The notes under the pieces: model-generated
Told to the model about the DNA's origin: nothing
The model's database searches: none
The model's input: only the letters and a program-made list of their open reading frames with translations
In this document: one piece after another, positions 6,721 through 15,602 of the stretch
How positions within the stretch are numbered: position 1 is the stretch's first letter
Layout of the letters: each line of letters begins with the position of its first letter
Source of the DNA: CAXBPY01 sp003455275
GTDB lineage: Bacteria; Bacteroidota; Bacteroidia; Chitinophagales; UBA10324
NCBI GenBank assembly: GCA_963977675.1
Contig: CAXBPY010000038.1
Span: 1 to 31,303 of the forward strand
Length of the DNA stretch: 31,303 nt
Direction of reading: 5' to 3'
Translations under genes and position numbers: made by a program

Positions 6721-8589
6721 ATGTTGGCATTAGCAAAGTATTTTCCATCTCTTCCAAATTTGCATCGGGTATTTATTTCTCTATTCTTATTATTCACTAT
6801 TTCAATTCCCGGGCTGGCTTCAGTAAAAACTAAAATCGATTCATTAGAACATCTACTTTTTATAGCAAACAATGATTCTACCAAGGTCGATTTCATGAAT
6901 CAAATTGCATATGAAGCTTTTAAAGATGGAGATTTGAAACTTCAGCAAAGAGCATTAAAGTATAATTCGGAGGCTATTTCACTTTCGAGGGAAATCTCAT
7001 ATAAAAAAGGACTCGCTGAAGGGTTACTGCAAATGGGCAAATTTCAAATCAGCAATCAGCATGATTACAGCAATGCAACTTCAAATTTTTATTCAGCAAA
7101 AACAATTTATGAATCTATCAACGACAGCTTTGGATTATCTAAATGTCAAATGCAACTGGGGTTGATCAGTTATTTACTACAATACTATCAGGATGCGATC
7201 AAATGTTTTGATGAAGCCCTAAAACTCTACAAGCATCGCGATATACAAAATGCGATGTCCAATTACCTGATTGCTTTGTCTTATATTGAATTAAATGAAT
7301 ATGACAATGCTCACCGTTTTTTTAATAATGCTATTTCAATTTATGAATCACTCATGGATCCTGACAATAAAAAACACGGACTGATTCAGTGCTATACTTA
7401 TTTGGGAAAAATGAATGTGCGAATGGGAAATATTGATGAGGCATTTAAGTGCTTTGATAAAGTTCGCTCCTTCCCCGGATATGATTCTGATGTTCAAACT
7501 GTGGGCAGACTTCTGTCAATTGAAGCTGGCGCATATTTAAAATTAAATGATATTGAGAAAACAATTTCTATCGGGTTGCAAGCGCACGACCTTGGTGAGA
7601 AATATGATGATGAAATTACTTTAACTGAAGCTGATGTTCATTTATCAAAAGCATTTGAATTAAAAGGAGATTATAAAAAATCATTCTATTTTTTACAGGA
7701 ACTGAAGGAGTTGAATGATTCATTGTTTTCAAGCAATTCTGCCCAGCGGGTTGCAGAAACCAAGAGCAAGTTTGAATATGAAAAACAGCTATTGATTGAA
7801 AAGCAGCAACAGGAAAAATTGAGTGTAATTTCTCAGAAGGAAATAGAAAAGCAGAAAATCATTCGTAACTCAACCTTTGTTGTGTTGAGTGCGGCAATCA
7901 TCTTTCTTGTTTTTGTTTATATGCAGCGCCGAAGATTGAGTATTGAAAAGCAGAGAGGAGAAAACCTGCTGCTCAATATTCTTCCTTCAAAAGTTGCTGA
8001 AGAATTAAAAACCTCCGGTGGTATGCATGCCGAGTAATATGACCTTGTTACTGTATTGTTTACTGACTTCAAAGATTTTACGCGCCTCTCTGCCAGAATG
8101 AATGCAACCGAACTTGTTGCGGAAATAAATTTTTACTTCAGTGCATTTGATGCAATCATCTCAAAATATAAAATTGAAAAAATAAAAACCATTGGCGACG
8201 CTTACATGTGTGTGAGCGGTGTTCCGGTTCAAAATCTTAGTCATGCTGTAGATATTGTAAATGCTGCCCGTGAAATACAAATGTTAGTGAACAGAACAGC
8301 TGATGAGCGTATAGCAGAGGGTAAACCATTCTTTGAAATCCGCTGTGGAGTGCATTCAGGTCCGGTGGTGGCGGGAGTAGTGGGCGTAACCAAATTTGCA
8401 TATGATATCTGGGGCGATACCGTGAATATTGCTTCAAGAATGGAGTCAACCAGTGAAACGGGGAAAATAAATATTTTAGGAACTACTTATGAATTAATCA
8501 AGCACAAGTTCAATTGTACATATCGCGGTAAATTAGATGTTAAAAACCACGGTCAGTTCGATATGTATTTTGTAGATGATGTAAAGTAG
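6721..8589 (+). pseudogene. TPR-transmembrane class III adenylate cyclase, interrupted by one in-frame TAA
   Basis: The frame runs 6721-8589 (622 sense codons plus the internal stop). It encodes a signal segment (~16-34), tetratricopeptide helices ~40-330 (repeated Y-x-x-A-x-x-x-F patterns), a coiled coil ~345-383, a TM helix ~382-400 (FVVLSAAIIFLVFVYM), the linker NLLLNILPSKVAEEL, then the catalytic domain. Key residues are present: metal aspartates D449 (LFTDF) and D493 (IGDAYM), ATP-selecting K489 and D562, and transition-state N569 and R573 (YDIWGDTVNIASRMES). Codon 439 (8035-8037) is TAA, between MHAE and YDLVTVLF, where the family has an ordinary residue. If real, the product is a 438-aa TPR protein without a cyclase domain. 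Sequencing error, recent nonsense mutation and readthrough are all possible. A TAGATTTC near-match to the -7 box lies 17 nt upstream. Confidence 0.8.
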
Positions 8590-8596
8590 GTATTGT

Positions 8597-9640
8597 TTAC
8601 TTTTTAAATTGATTCCAGCCTTGCGCAATCAGATCATGAATCTGATTTCCCTTTGTCACTAATTTTTTTCCCATGCTTTCATGAGTAATATGTCCGATCA
8701 CTGATATATCAGGATGATCTTTTACTTTTTCATAATCACTTTGCTTGATGGTGAATAACAATTCATAATCTTCTCCGCCGCTTAAAGCGCAGGTAACTGG
8801 ATCAATATTAAACTTCAGTGCCTGGTTATAGGTTTCTTCAGCCATTGGTATTTTTTCTTCATAAACTGTGCATCCGGTTTTAGAGTCTTCGCATAGGTGT
8901 AATAATTCAGAAGAGAGACCATCTGAAATATCAATCATTGAAGTAGGAACAACATTTATTTTTTCCAGAAGCTCAATAATGTCTTTTCGGGCTTCCGGTT
9001 TAAGCTGCCTGCCCACGATATATTGTTGTTGTTCCAGGTTCGGCTGAATGCTTGGGTTTTCTAAAAAAATTCTTTTTTCTCTTTCAAGAATTTGTAACCC
9101 CAGGTAGGCTCCGCCAAGATCGCCGCTTACGCAGATTAAATCATTCTCTGCAGCTGTGCTTCTCAATACGATTTTTTTCTCATCCACTTCGCCAATTGCT
9201 GTAACCGAAATCAGCATTCCTTTTGTGCTATTGCTGGTATCGCCTCCAATCAGGTCAACCCCATATTGTTCGCATGCATGGTAAATGCCTTCATAAAGAT
9301 CATGAATGGCTTCAACTGAAAAACGATTGCTGAATGCAATTGAAATCAGAATCTGTTTTGGAGTGGCATTCATGGCATATACATCTGATAAATTGACGAC
9401 AACTGATTTATAACCCAGATGTTTTAAAGGAACATAAGCCAGATCAAAATGAATTCCTTCAATGAGCAGGTCAGTGGTGATCACTGATTTCATGTTTTTG
9501 AAATCAATTACTGCCGCATCATCACCTATACCAATTTTGCTTGATTCGTTTTTCAGTTTAAAATTCTTGGTCAGATATTTTATCAAACCAAATTCTCCAA
9601 GCTCGCTTATTTCTGTCCTGCTTTCTGAGTTTGCTTCCAT
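8597..9640 (-). CDS. thiL: Thiamine-monophosphate kinase
   Basis: 347 residues from ATG 9638-9640; a TTG 27 bases upstream is also in frame but less likely. It phosphorylates thiamine monophosphate to the active cofactor thiamine pyrophosphate with ATP, in the cytoplasm. Motifs appear in family order: IGIGDDAAVID, TTDLLIEGIHFD, VNLSDVYAMNATP, the GGDTSNS Mg-ATP loop, SVTAIGEV, MIDISDGLSSEL and LSGGEDYELLFTI. Length and motif order are normal. It stands alone, converging on the cyclase gene (7 nt between the stop codons) and diverging from the YcxB-like gene. Confidence 0.95.
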   Translation of the reverse strand: MEANSESRTEISELGEFGLIKYLTKNFKLKNESSKIGIGDDAAVIDFKNMKSVITTDLLIEGIHFDLAYVPLKHLGYKSVVVNLSDVYAMNATPKQILISIAFSNRFSVEAIHDLYEGIYHACEQYGVDLIGGDTSNSTKGMLISVTAIGEVDEKKIVLRSTAAENDLICVSGDLGGAYLGLQILEREKRIFLENPSIQPNLEQQQYIVGRQLKPEARKDIIELLEKINVVPTSMIDISDGLSSELLHLCEDSKTGCTVYEEKIPMAEETYNQALKFNIDPVTCALSGGEDYELLFTIKQSDYEKVKDHPDISVIGHITHESMGKKLVTKGNQIHDLIAQGWNQFKK

Positions 9641-9735
9641 GCCGGCGAAATTAATTTGATGCAGCAAGTTTGATCCATTTTTAAATTCTTATTACGAACC
9701 TGAAATGCTCAGTCAATCTGAAATATTTTCGCCGA

Positions 9736-10245
9736 ATGAATCCAATCAAAATAATATTTACTTACTCTGCACAGAATCTTCAGCGAGCAAATGTTCTGCA
9801 TTACAAAATGAACTACCCTGTTCGCGGAAAAATTCTTTTATGGTTTGGCGTGTTGCTGATCTGGACGGGGTTACTGTTTTTCTATTTCAATCGAGAATCG
9901 GGTAATTACCTGATGAGTTATACCTTTCTTGCATATGGTGCAATAGTTATCCTGCTTCATTTTTATATCATGCGCACCTTAGGCAGCAGGCTATTTCGCC
10001 GTCACAAAAACAGAGTGCTGCCAATTGATATTCAGATTGATTCTGAAAAAATTTATTTCTCTGCCAATGAAAATCAGGCAACCGTTGCCTGGAATGAAAT
10101 TCTTAAAGCCTGCATCGGTACAGATGTTATATTGCTTTATATAACTAAAATGAGTTTCTATATTTTTCCTAAAGAAAATTTTTCAGGGAATGATTTTGAA
10201 ACTTTCACAGCCCTGGTTAAAGAAAAAGTAAAAGAAATTAAATAG
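9736..10245 (+). CDS. YcxB-like membrane protein
   Basis: 169 residues from ATG 9736. The N-terminal YSAQNLQRANVLHYKM strand-helix leads into two TM helices (~30-50 LLWFGVLLIWTGLLFFYF and ~58-77 SYTFLAYGAIVILLHFYIM). The C-terminal domain (~85-165) shows the YcxB-like pattern: I-D-S-E-K-I-Y-F, a V-A-W-N-E-I-L-K-A strand-helix, and FYIFPKENF. The function of this family is not established; the protein sits in the inner membrane with its C-terminal domain likely in the cytoplasm. Its 3' end overlaps that of rnhB by 8 bp, tail to tail. Confidence 0.7.
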   Translation: MNPIKIIFTYSAQNLQRANVLHYKMNYPVRGKILLWFGVLLIWTGLLFFYFNRESGNYLMSYTFLAYGAIVILLHFYIMRTLGSRLFRRHKNRVLPIDIQIDSEKIYFSANENQATVAWNEILKACIGTDVILLYITKMSFYIFPKENFSGNDFETFTALVKEKVKEIK

Positions 10246-10864
10246 CTCTTTCGGAAAACAATTCCGGCTGAATTTCTTTTTCATCTTTAAATAAAAAGGT
10301 TTGGCGGTGAAATTCAGTCCTCCCAAATTCTTTTATCGCTGAACGATGATGTGGCGTGCCGTATCCTTTGTTTTGATCCCATCCATACAAGGGGAAATTT
10401 GAATTGATTAATTTCATAAAATCATCGCGATAAGTTTTTGCAAGAACACTTGCTGCGGCAATGGATTTATATTTCGCATCGCCCTCTATAATGCATTGAT
10501 GTTTTACATTTTTATAAGCACGAAAACGATTGCCATCGATCAATATAAATTCAGGTTGAATCGAAAGTTTTTCTAATGCGAGGTGCATTGCCTTTATTGA
10601 AGCTTGCAGAATGTTAATCTGATCAATCTCCCGCTCACTCACCGAAGCGACAGAAAAAGCAATCGCATTTTTCTCAATATAAATTTTCACTTCCTCTCTT
10701 TCTCCCGCAGTCATCTTTTTTGAATCATTCAGCAATGGATGACTGAATTTTTCAGGAAGAATTACTGCAGCTGCATAAACAGGTCCGGCAAGTGCACCAC
10801 GGCCGGCTTCATCACAACCCGCTTCAAGTAAATTGTTTTGATAAAAATTTCGTAATCGTGGCAC
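10238..10864 (-). CDS. rnhB: Ribonuclease HII
   Basis: 208 residues from ATG 10864. It removes ribonucleotides from RNA-DNA hybrids and DNA. The acidic active site is complete: D18-E19 in CDEAGRGALAGPV, the ILIDGNRF aspartate near residue 110, and the KTYRDDF aspartate near residue 147, with the SIAAASVLAKTYRD family block. Length is normal. It follows the lytic transglycosylase gene by about 60 bp on the other side of its start and overlaps the YcxB-like gene by 8 bp at its end. Confidence 0.95.
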   Translation of the reverse strand: MPRLRNFYQNNLLEAGCDEAGRGALAGPVYAAAVILPEKFSHPLLNDSKKMTAGEREEVKIYIEKNAIAFSVASVSEREIDQINILQASIKAMHLALEKLSIQPEFILIDGNRFRAYKNVKHQCIIEGDAKYKSIAAASVLAKTYRDDFMKLINSNFPLYGWDQNKGYGTPHHRSAIKEFGRTEFHRQTFLFKDEKEIQPELFSERAI

Positions 10865-10923
10865 CCAACAAATAAATGTTCGGGTTAATGAAAATTATAA
10901 AATAAAAATGAACAAGAACTGAA

Positions 10924-11913
10924 TTATTCCTTAGATCCAGGTTCAGAAATGTGTTGCTCATCTTCAAACATTTCAGGTTCCGGAATTTTGACAGCATAGG
11001 ATTTATGCGAAGTGTTTTGAAGTGAAGTATTCACCATCCATGGATTAAATATTTTCAGATACTTATAGTTAATTCCGTTGTATGAAGCAAACGCGGCAAG
11101 GTCATTAATACTTGAATCAACCTGAACACTATGATACTTCCACATTGGATATTGATCGGTTGAAGCAACATAGAAACCATAACTCTCCGGATTTTTCATC
11201 AGCTCTTTCAATGCAAGAATTCTGAAAATATACCGGCTGGTTTCTGTATTCAGATATAAATCATAATATGATTTTACTTTTTGATTTTTCATGGCACCTT
11301 CTAATCCGCCTTGCCCAACATTGTAACTGGCCGCTGCTAAGGTCCAACTTCCAAATTTCTGTTTTGATTCGAGCAAGTATTTACAGGCAGCCTCTGTTGC
11401 TTTTTCATAATTCAATCTTTCATCAACATATTCATTGATCTCAAGCCCATAATTTTCTCCTGTTGATTCTAAGAATTGCCAAATTCCCTTTGCTCCGCTT
11501 GGTGATACAACATCATTTTGCAATCCACTTTCTGCCACTGCGAGATAAATAAAATCCTGCGGCACACCATATTTTTTTAAGATTGGTTTTATGATTCCGC
11601 CAACCTGTTTCATTTCTTTTAAAATTAAAATTGTTCGTGAATGCCAATATGTGTTTATTAAAAGTTCGCGATCCAATCTCTCCACAACATCAAAATCATA
11701 TAGCGGAACCTGCTCGCCGGCAAAGTCAAGTGAATCCGGTAGCCGGACAGGGTATGATTTATTATCATATGGAGATCTGATATTGTAGTATCTGTACTTA
11801 AGAGCAGTATTTACTTTACTTACTTTGCTTGCCCCTAAAAACAAACCTACAATCAGCAACAAGGAAACAAGGCTTAAAAAAGATATTAATCTCTTCCTTC
11901 TCATTAGATGCAA
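10924..11913 (-). CDS. Membrane-anchored lytic murein transglycosylase (SLT domain)
   Basis: 329 residues from ATG 11913 (a second ATG three codons later is equally possible). A hydrophobic N-terminal segment (~9-28) is a signal or anchor. The SLT/goose-lysozyme-like domain lies at ~95-240: the catalytic glutamate is E128 in AVAESGLQ, followed by SPSGAKGIWQFLESTG and the AAASYNVGQGG motif near 195-205. It cleaves peptidoglycan glycan strands in the periplasm, forming 1,6-anhydroMurNAc ends; the arrangement is MltD-like without LysM repeats. It is divergent from the polysaccharide export pair and upstream of rnhB on the same strand. Confidence 0.9.
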   Translation of the reverse strand: MHLMRRKRLISFLSLVSLLLIVGLFLGASKVSKVNTALKYRYYNIRSPYDNKSYPVRLPDSLDFAGEQVPLYDFDVVERLDRELLINTYWHSRTILILKEMKQVGGIIKPILKKYGVPQDFIYLAVAESGLQNDVVSPSGAKGIWQFLESTGENYGLEINEYVDERLNYEKATEAACKYLLESKQKFGSWTLAAASYNVGQGGLEGAMKNQKVKSYYDLYLNTETSRYIFRILALKELMKNPESYGFYVASTDQYPMWKYHSVQVDSSINDLAAFASYNGINYKYLKIFNPWMVNTSLQNTSHKSYAVKIPEPEMFEDEQHISEPGSKE

Positions 11914-11995
11914 ATTAACGATAATCTTGGTTTTAAGTTGCTTGTATGATCATTCATATTATTGAAAAGAAATTAGTTTTTGAGAAGCACAATTT

Positions 11996-12003
11996 TACTT
12001 TTG
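11996..12003 (+). promoter_or_regulatory. Candidate Bacteroidota -7 promoter element (TACTTTTG)
   Basis: TACTTTTG matches TAnnTTTG exactly and ends 20 nt before the ATG chosen for the SLBB export protein. It supports that start over the ATG at 11946, which would lie upstream of the promoter. The only nearby TTTG (about 11980) is closer than the usual -33 spacing. Confidence 0.45.
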
Positions 12004-12023
12004 CCAATCTTTTTTTAAACCCC

Positions 12024-14435
12024 ATGAAAATATTCAGATGCCTTTGCCTTTCAGCGGCTTTGGCAGTTATAATTCTGAGCAAAGCACTTGCTCAGGACAC
12101 TACTAAAAATTCATTGCTTTCATCAAATTTGCCTAATCAGGCTGCAATTCAAAATTTGATACAGCAGAATGCAGCAAAACTTCAAATGATGGGAATAAGC
12201 CCATCAGATGCTCAGAATCTTGCCAATCAATATTTACCTCAATTGCAAGGAGGTTTGTCAAGTGGTACATCTACCATTCAAGCCAATGTTCCAGCTAATC
12301 CTCAAAATGTAACTGTAATTCAGTCGCTGCCGGCAAATTCAATTAATAATCCTTTGAATTCACCACAGGGTAATAAGGATGAGCCTTCACTTCCAAAGCC
12401 GACAATTTTTGGACAACAAATTTTTAGAGATAAACAACTTCAATTATTCAATAAGTCGACTGATATGCAGGCGCCTGACAATTATATTCTTGGTGTAGGA
12501 GATAAGGTAACAATTAATGTTTGGGGCTACAGCAGTTTCAGCAATAGTTATACGATTGATGAATCCGGAGCTATTCTTCCAACTCAAACCGGAAAAATAT
12601 TTTTGAAAGGACTGACTTATGCGGATGCAAAAAAACTGATCAAGAGCCGGTTTTCATCTGTGTTTGATATTACCAATTCTGAATTAGATGTAACTATTGT
12701 TTACAGCAGAAATATAGTGGTCAATATTGTAGGAGAAGTTTTTGACCCGGGCAGTTATAATATGCCTGCGATTAATACAGTTTTCAATGCTTTGATTGCA
12801 GCATCAGGACCAACCAATATTGGTTCACTCAGAAAAATTTATGTTAAGCGTGGCGGACAAACAGTTAAAACTCTCGATGTCTATCAATTTCTTCTTGACC
12901 CGGATTCAAAACAAGATTTCTATCTTCAGGATAATGATTACATATTTATTCCACCAATAGGAAAAGTAGTAAACATTAGCGGAGAAGTTCTTCGATCAAA
13001 TTCATTTGAACTTTTAGACGGCGAGAACCTGAACTCGCTTCTTCATTATGCCGGAGGATTGACACCAAAAGCTTTTTTAAACAAAGTAACCATTCAGCGA
13101 TATGAAGGAATTCAAACCAAACTTATCAATATAAATCTTGACAGTTTGCTGAAAACAAAATCAGATTTCCAGTTGATGAACGGCGATGTGATTACAATTA
13201 ATCCAATTCCGGAAACGGTCATTAATCAGGTAAAAATTATTGGCCCCGTTACTTCTCCGGGAGTTTTCAGTTTCACTCAGGGTCAGCGCATTTCTGATTT
13301 AATAAACGGAAACCCGCTGCGTCCCGATGCATTGCTTGATCGCGGATACATTATCAGAACGAATGATGATTTGTCTAAACAATACTTGCCATTTTCTCCC
13401 GCAGCTATTCTTCAAAGTAAATCATCGAATGATAATCTTCTTCTGAAAAGCGACGACATAATCACATTTTTCAGCAAATCAATTTTTAAAGATGACCTTA
13501 CATTTTCGATTAATGGAGAAGTCCGTAACCCCGGTCAGTACACATTTGGATCGGGAATGAACCTGAAGGATGCACTCTATCTTTCCGGTGGATTAAAACC
13601 TACAGCGGCTGATAATAGAATTGAAATTTCAAGAGTGATGGAAGTGCAAAGCGGAGAAACCATCAATGCAATTCCTGTAATTGTAAAATCAATTTCAATA
13701 CAGAAAGATTTGAATATAGACGATGCATCTGCAGGATTTATTCTTCAGCCAAATGATGTAATCACAGTACGGACATCCTCAGATTATGACCGCCAAAATG
13801 TTGTTACTGTAATAGGTGATGTGTTATATCCCGGAAATTATGTTATGCTGAATAAGCTCGAAACATGGACTGCCTTACTTAACAGGGCAGGGGGTTTAAC
13901 CAATTCAGCCTACATTCAGGATGCATACATTCTAAGAAAGCAAAACGGTGAAGGAATTTCTCTTTCTCATTTAGACAGAGCGATGAAAAAACCCGGCGGG
14001 AAATATGACTACATTTTAAAAGCAGGAGATGAAATTGTAGTTCCGAGAATGAATAATTCGGTTGCAATTACCGGATTGATTCGTTATCCGAATATTGATT
14101 CACTCAAACAAATTAATGTTCCGTATTCTAAGTGCAGAGGAGCAAAGTTTTATATTAAAAAATATGGACTTGGTTTTGACAAGCTAGCCAAGCGCTCACG
14201 CACCTATGTAATTAACCCGGGAATGAATGTAAAAGGCTGTCATAAGTTTATTGTTTTTAATTGTTATCCAAAAGTGAAAAACGGATCCACGATTGTTGTA
14301 ACCGGAGTTCCGCCAAGAGAAATGAGAAACAACAAAGAACACGAACCCGTTGACTGGAATAAAGCAATAACCACTTTCACAGTTAGCTTAACTGGTATCG
14401 CAACATTGTATGTACTCTTAACAAGAATTCAATAA
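12024..14435 (+). CDS. Multi-SLBB polysaccharide export outer-membrane protein (Wza-like)
   Basis: 803 residues from ATG 12024. This start is chosen because the signal peptide MKIFRCLCLSAALAVIIL...ALA begins exactly there; an upstream ATG at 11946 only adds an unlikely leader. Residues ~24-145 are Gln/Asn-rich. The polysaccharide export domain follows at ~150-230 (NYILGVGDKVTINVWG). Then come about six SLBB-type units, each starting with a V-x-I-x-G-x-V...P-G strand pair (IVGEVFDPGSY, ISGEVLRSNSF, IIGPVTSPGVF, INGEVRNPGQY, VIGDVLYPGNY, ITGLIRYPNID). A C-terminal TM segment (~775-795) would cross the outer membrane. No lipobox cysteine is present, unlike E. coli Wza. It probably forms the export channel for a capsule or exopolysaccharide. 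It is followed after 3 nt by its Wzz partner. Confidence 0.85.
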   Translation: MKIFRCLCLSAALAVIILSKALAQDTTKNSLLSSNLPNQAAIQNLIQQNAAKLQMMGISPSDAQNLANQYLPQLQGGLSSGTSTIQANVPANPQNVTVIQSLPANSINNPLNSPQGNKDEPSLPKPTIFGQQIFRDKQLQLFNKSTDMQAPDNYILGVGDKVTINVWGYSSFSNSYTIDESGAILPTQTGKIFLKGLTYADAKKLIKSRFSSVFDITNSELDVTIVYSRNIVVNIVGEVFDPGSYNMPAINTVFNALIAASGPTNIGSLRKIYVKRGGQTVKTLDVYQFLLDPDSKQDFYLQDNDYIFIPPIGKVVNISGEVLRSNSFELLDGENLNSLLHYAGGLTPKAFLNKVTIQRYEGIQTKLININLDSLLKTKSDFQLMNGDVITINPIPETVINQVKIIGPVTSPGVFSFTQGQRISDLINGNPLRPDALLDRGYIIRTNDDLSKQYLPFSPAAILQSKSSNDNLLLKSDDIITFFSKSIFKDDLTFSINGEVRNPGQYTFGSGMNLKDALYLSGGLKPTAADNRIEISRVMEVQSGETINAIPVIVKSISIQKDLNIDDASAGFILQPNDVITVRTSSDYDRQNVVTVIGDVLYPGNYVMLNKLETWTALLNRAGGLTNSAYIQDAYILRKQNGEGISLSHLDRAMKKPGGKYDYILKAGDEIVVPRMNNSVAITGLIRYPNIDSLKQINVPYSKCRGAKFYIKKYGLGFDKLAKRSRTYVINPGMNVKGCHKFIVFNCYPKVKNGSTIVVTGVPPREMRNNKEHEPVDWNKAITTFTVSLTGIATLYVLLTRIQ

Positions 14436-14438
14436 TGT

Positions 14439-15563
14439 ATGAGTGAGACCCGGGCCATGCCTCAATCAAAGGAAGCTGAAATCAGTTTTAGTAAAATAGG
14501 TCAGCGATTAAATAATGTCTTCAGATTTCTGTTAAGGAAATGGTGGATGCTGTTATTGGCAATGATCGTGGGCGCTGTGCTGGGTTGGCTTTACTGCCTG
14601 TATGTCGGAAAAAAATATGAATCACATTGCACATTTACGGTGCAGGGTCAGTCTGCTTCATCTTCACTTGTAAGTTCAGCAATTTCACTAGCCTCATCGC
14701 TGGGTATAACTTCAAAAGGAGGAAGCCCGACTTCTTACGACAATAATTTTTTTGCCACCTTACTTCAATCGCGCAGAATTGTAAAAGAAACATTATTGCA
14801 GAGTGATTTAGTTAATCATAAAAATGACATCCTTGCTAATCATTTCATACATATAAACCAACTTTCTGATTCCTGGAAAGACAATAACCGGTTGAAGAAT
14901 TTCAAATTTGTTCATTCAGAAATTTCCGGCGTAAGCCGCCTTGAAGACTCTGTGCTCAATTATATCTATGATAACATCATGAAAGATTATCTTGATGTGG
15001 TTTATGAAACAAGCGATCCGTTTAACACTGCAACTTTCACATCTTCTAATTATGATTTCTCACGAACAATGATGAAGCGGCTCATCACCAATATTTCTAC
15101 CTACTATCAGCGCGAAATGTTTTCACTAAACAATTCCAATTTAGCCACAGCGGAACGAAGGGTGGATTCATTGGGTAATGCCATTCACCAGTTAGATGCA
15201 AAAGTTGCCAGGTTAAAAGACAATTCAGGCAGCGTAATAAAACAGAGTGGACTAATTGATTTGAATGCCGCCATTCGGGATCAGTCGTTGCTTAACATTC
15301 AATACTCCTCAGCCGTTAATAATTATGAATTGGCAAAAGTCACCCTCATGACACAGGCGCCGATCCTGGATGTAATTGATGATCCGCAGTTTTCTACTGA
15401 AGCAATTCTTCCACCAATAATTCTTGCACCAATTAGCGGCGCAGTTGTTTTGTTGTTTTTGGTAGCAGGATTTTTATCTCTACGACTTTTTATTAAAGAG
15501 ACCATTCAAAAAGAAAATGCTGATGAAGCTCAATTGAAACCGGAACTAAAAACTGCTGAATAA
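14439..15563 (+). CDS. Wzz-like polysaccharide co-polymerase / chain-length protein
   Basis: 374 residues from ATG 14439, 3 nt after the stop of the SLBB gene, so co-translated. It has two TM helices: ~34-55 (KWWMLLLAMIVGAVLGWLYC) and ~333-355 (APISGAVVLLFLVAGFL), with a periplasmic domain between that includes a coiled-coil region ~225-260. This is the Wzz/PCP topology controlling polysaccharide length and linking the inner-membrane machinery to the SLBB channel. It lacks a C-terminal tyrosine kinase (BY-kinase) domain and ends with a charged tail. No glycosyltransferase, flippase or polymerase gene is nearby, so the polysaccharide is made from elsewhere. Confidence 0.85.
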   Translation: MSETRAMPQSKEAEISFSKIGQRLNNVFRFLLRKWWMLLLAMIVGAVLGWLYCLYVGKKYESHCTFTVQGQSASSSLVSSAISLASSLGITSKGGSPTSYDNNFFATLLQSRRIVKETLLQSDLVNHKNDILANHFIHINQLSDSWKDNNRLKNFKFVHSEISGVSRLEDSVLNYIYDNIMKDYLDVVYETSDPFNTATFTSSNYDFSRTMMKRLITNISTYYQREMFSLNNSNLATAERRVDSLGNAIHQLDAKVARLKDNSGSVIKQSGLIDLNAAIRDQSLLNIQYSSAVNNYELAKVTLMTQAPILDVIDDPQFSTEAILPPIILAPISGAVVLLFLVAGFLSLRLFIKETIQKENADEAQLKPELKTAE

Positions 15564-15602
15564 GCTTAAGAAGAATTCTTTGGAAAAATATTATCCGTTC
15601 TA

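Noticed and set aside
8056..8589. Separate stand-alone adenylate cyclase gene starting at TTG 8056
   Set aside because: It would begin inside the first strand of the catalytic domain and lose the preceding residues (YDLVTV) that belong to the fold; the same frame continues upstream past one TAA.
8583..8603. Hairpin AAAGTA/TACTTT between the cyclase and thiL genes as a terminator
   Set aside because: Only a 6-bp AT-rich stem, largely made of the two gene ends; too weak to claim.
11946..12023. Upstream ATG as the start of the SLBB export protein
   Set aside because: It adds 26 residues before a clear signal peptide and lies upstream of the likely promoter box at 11996-12003.
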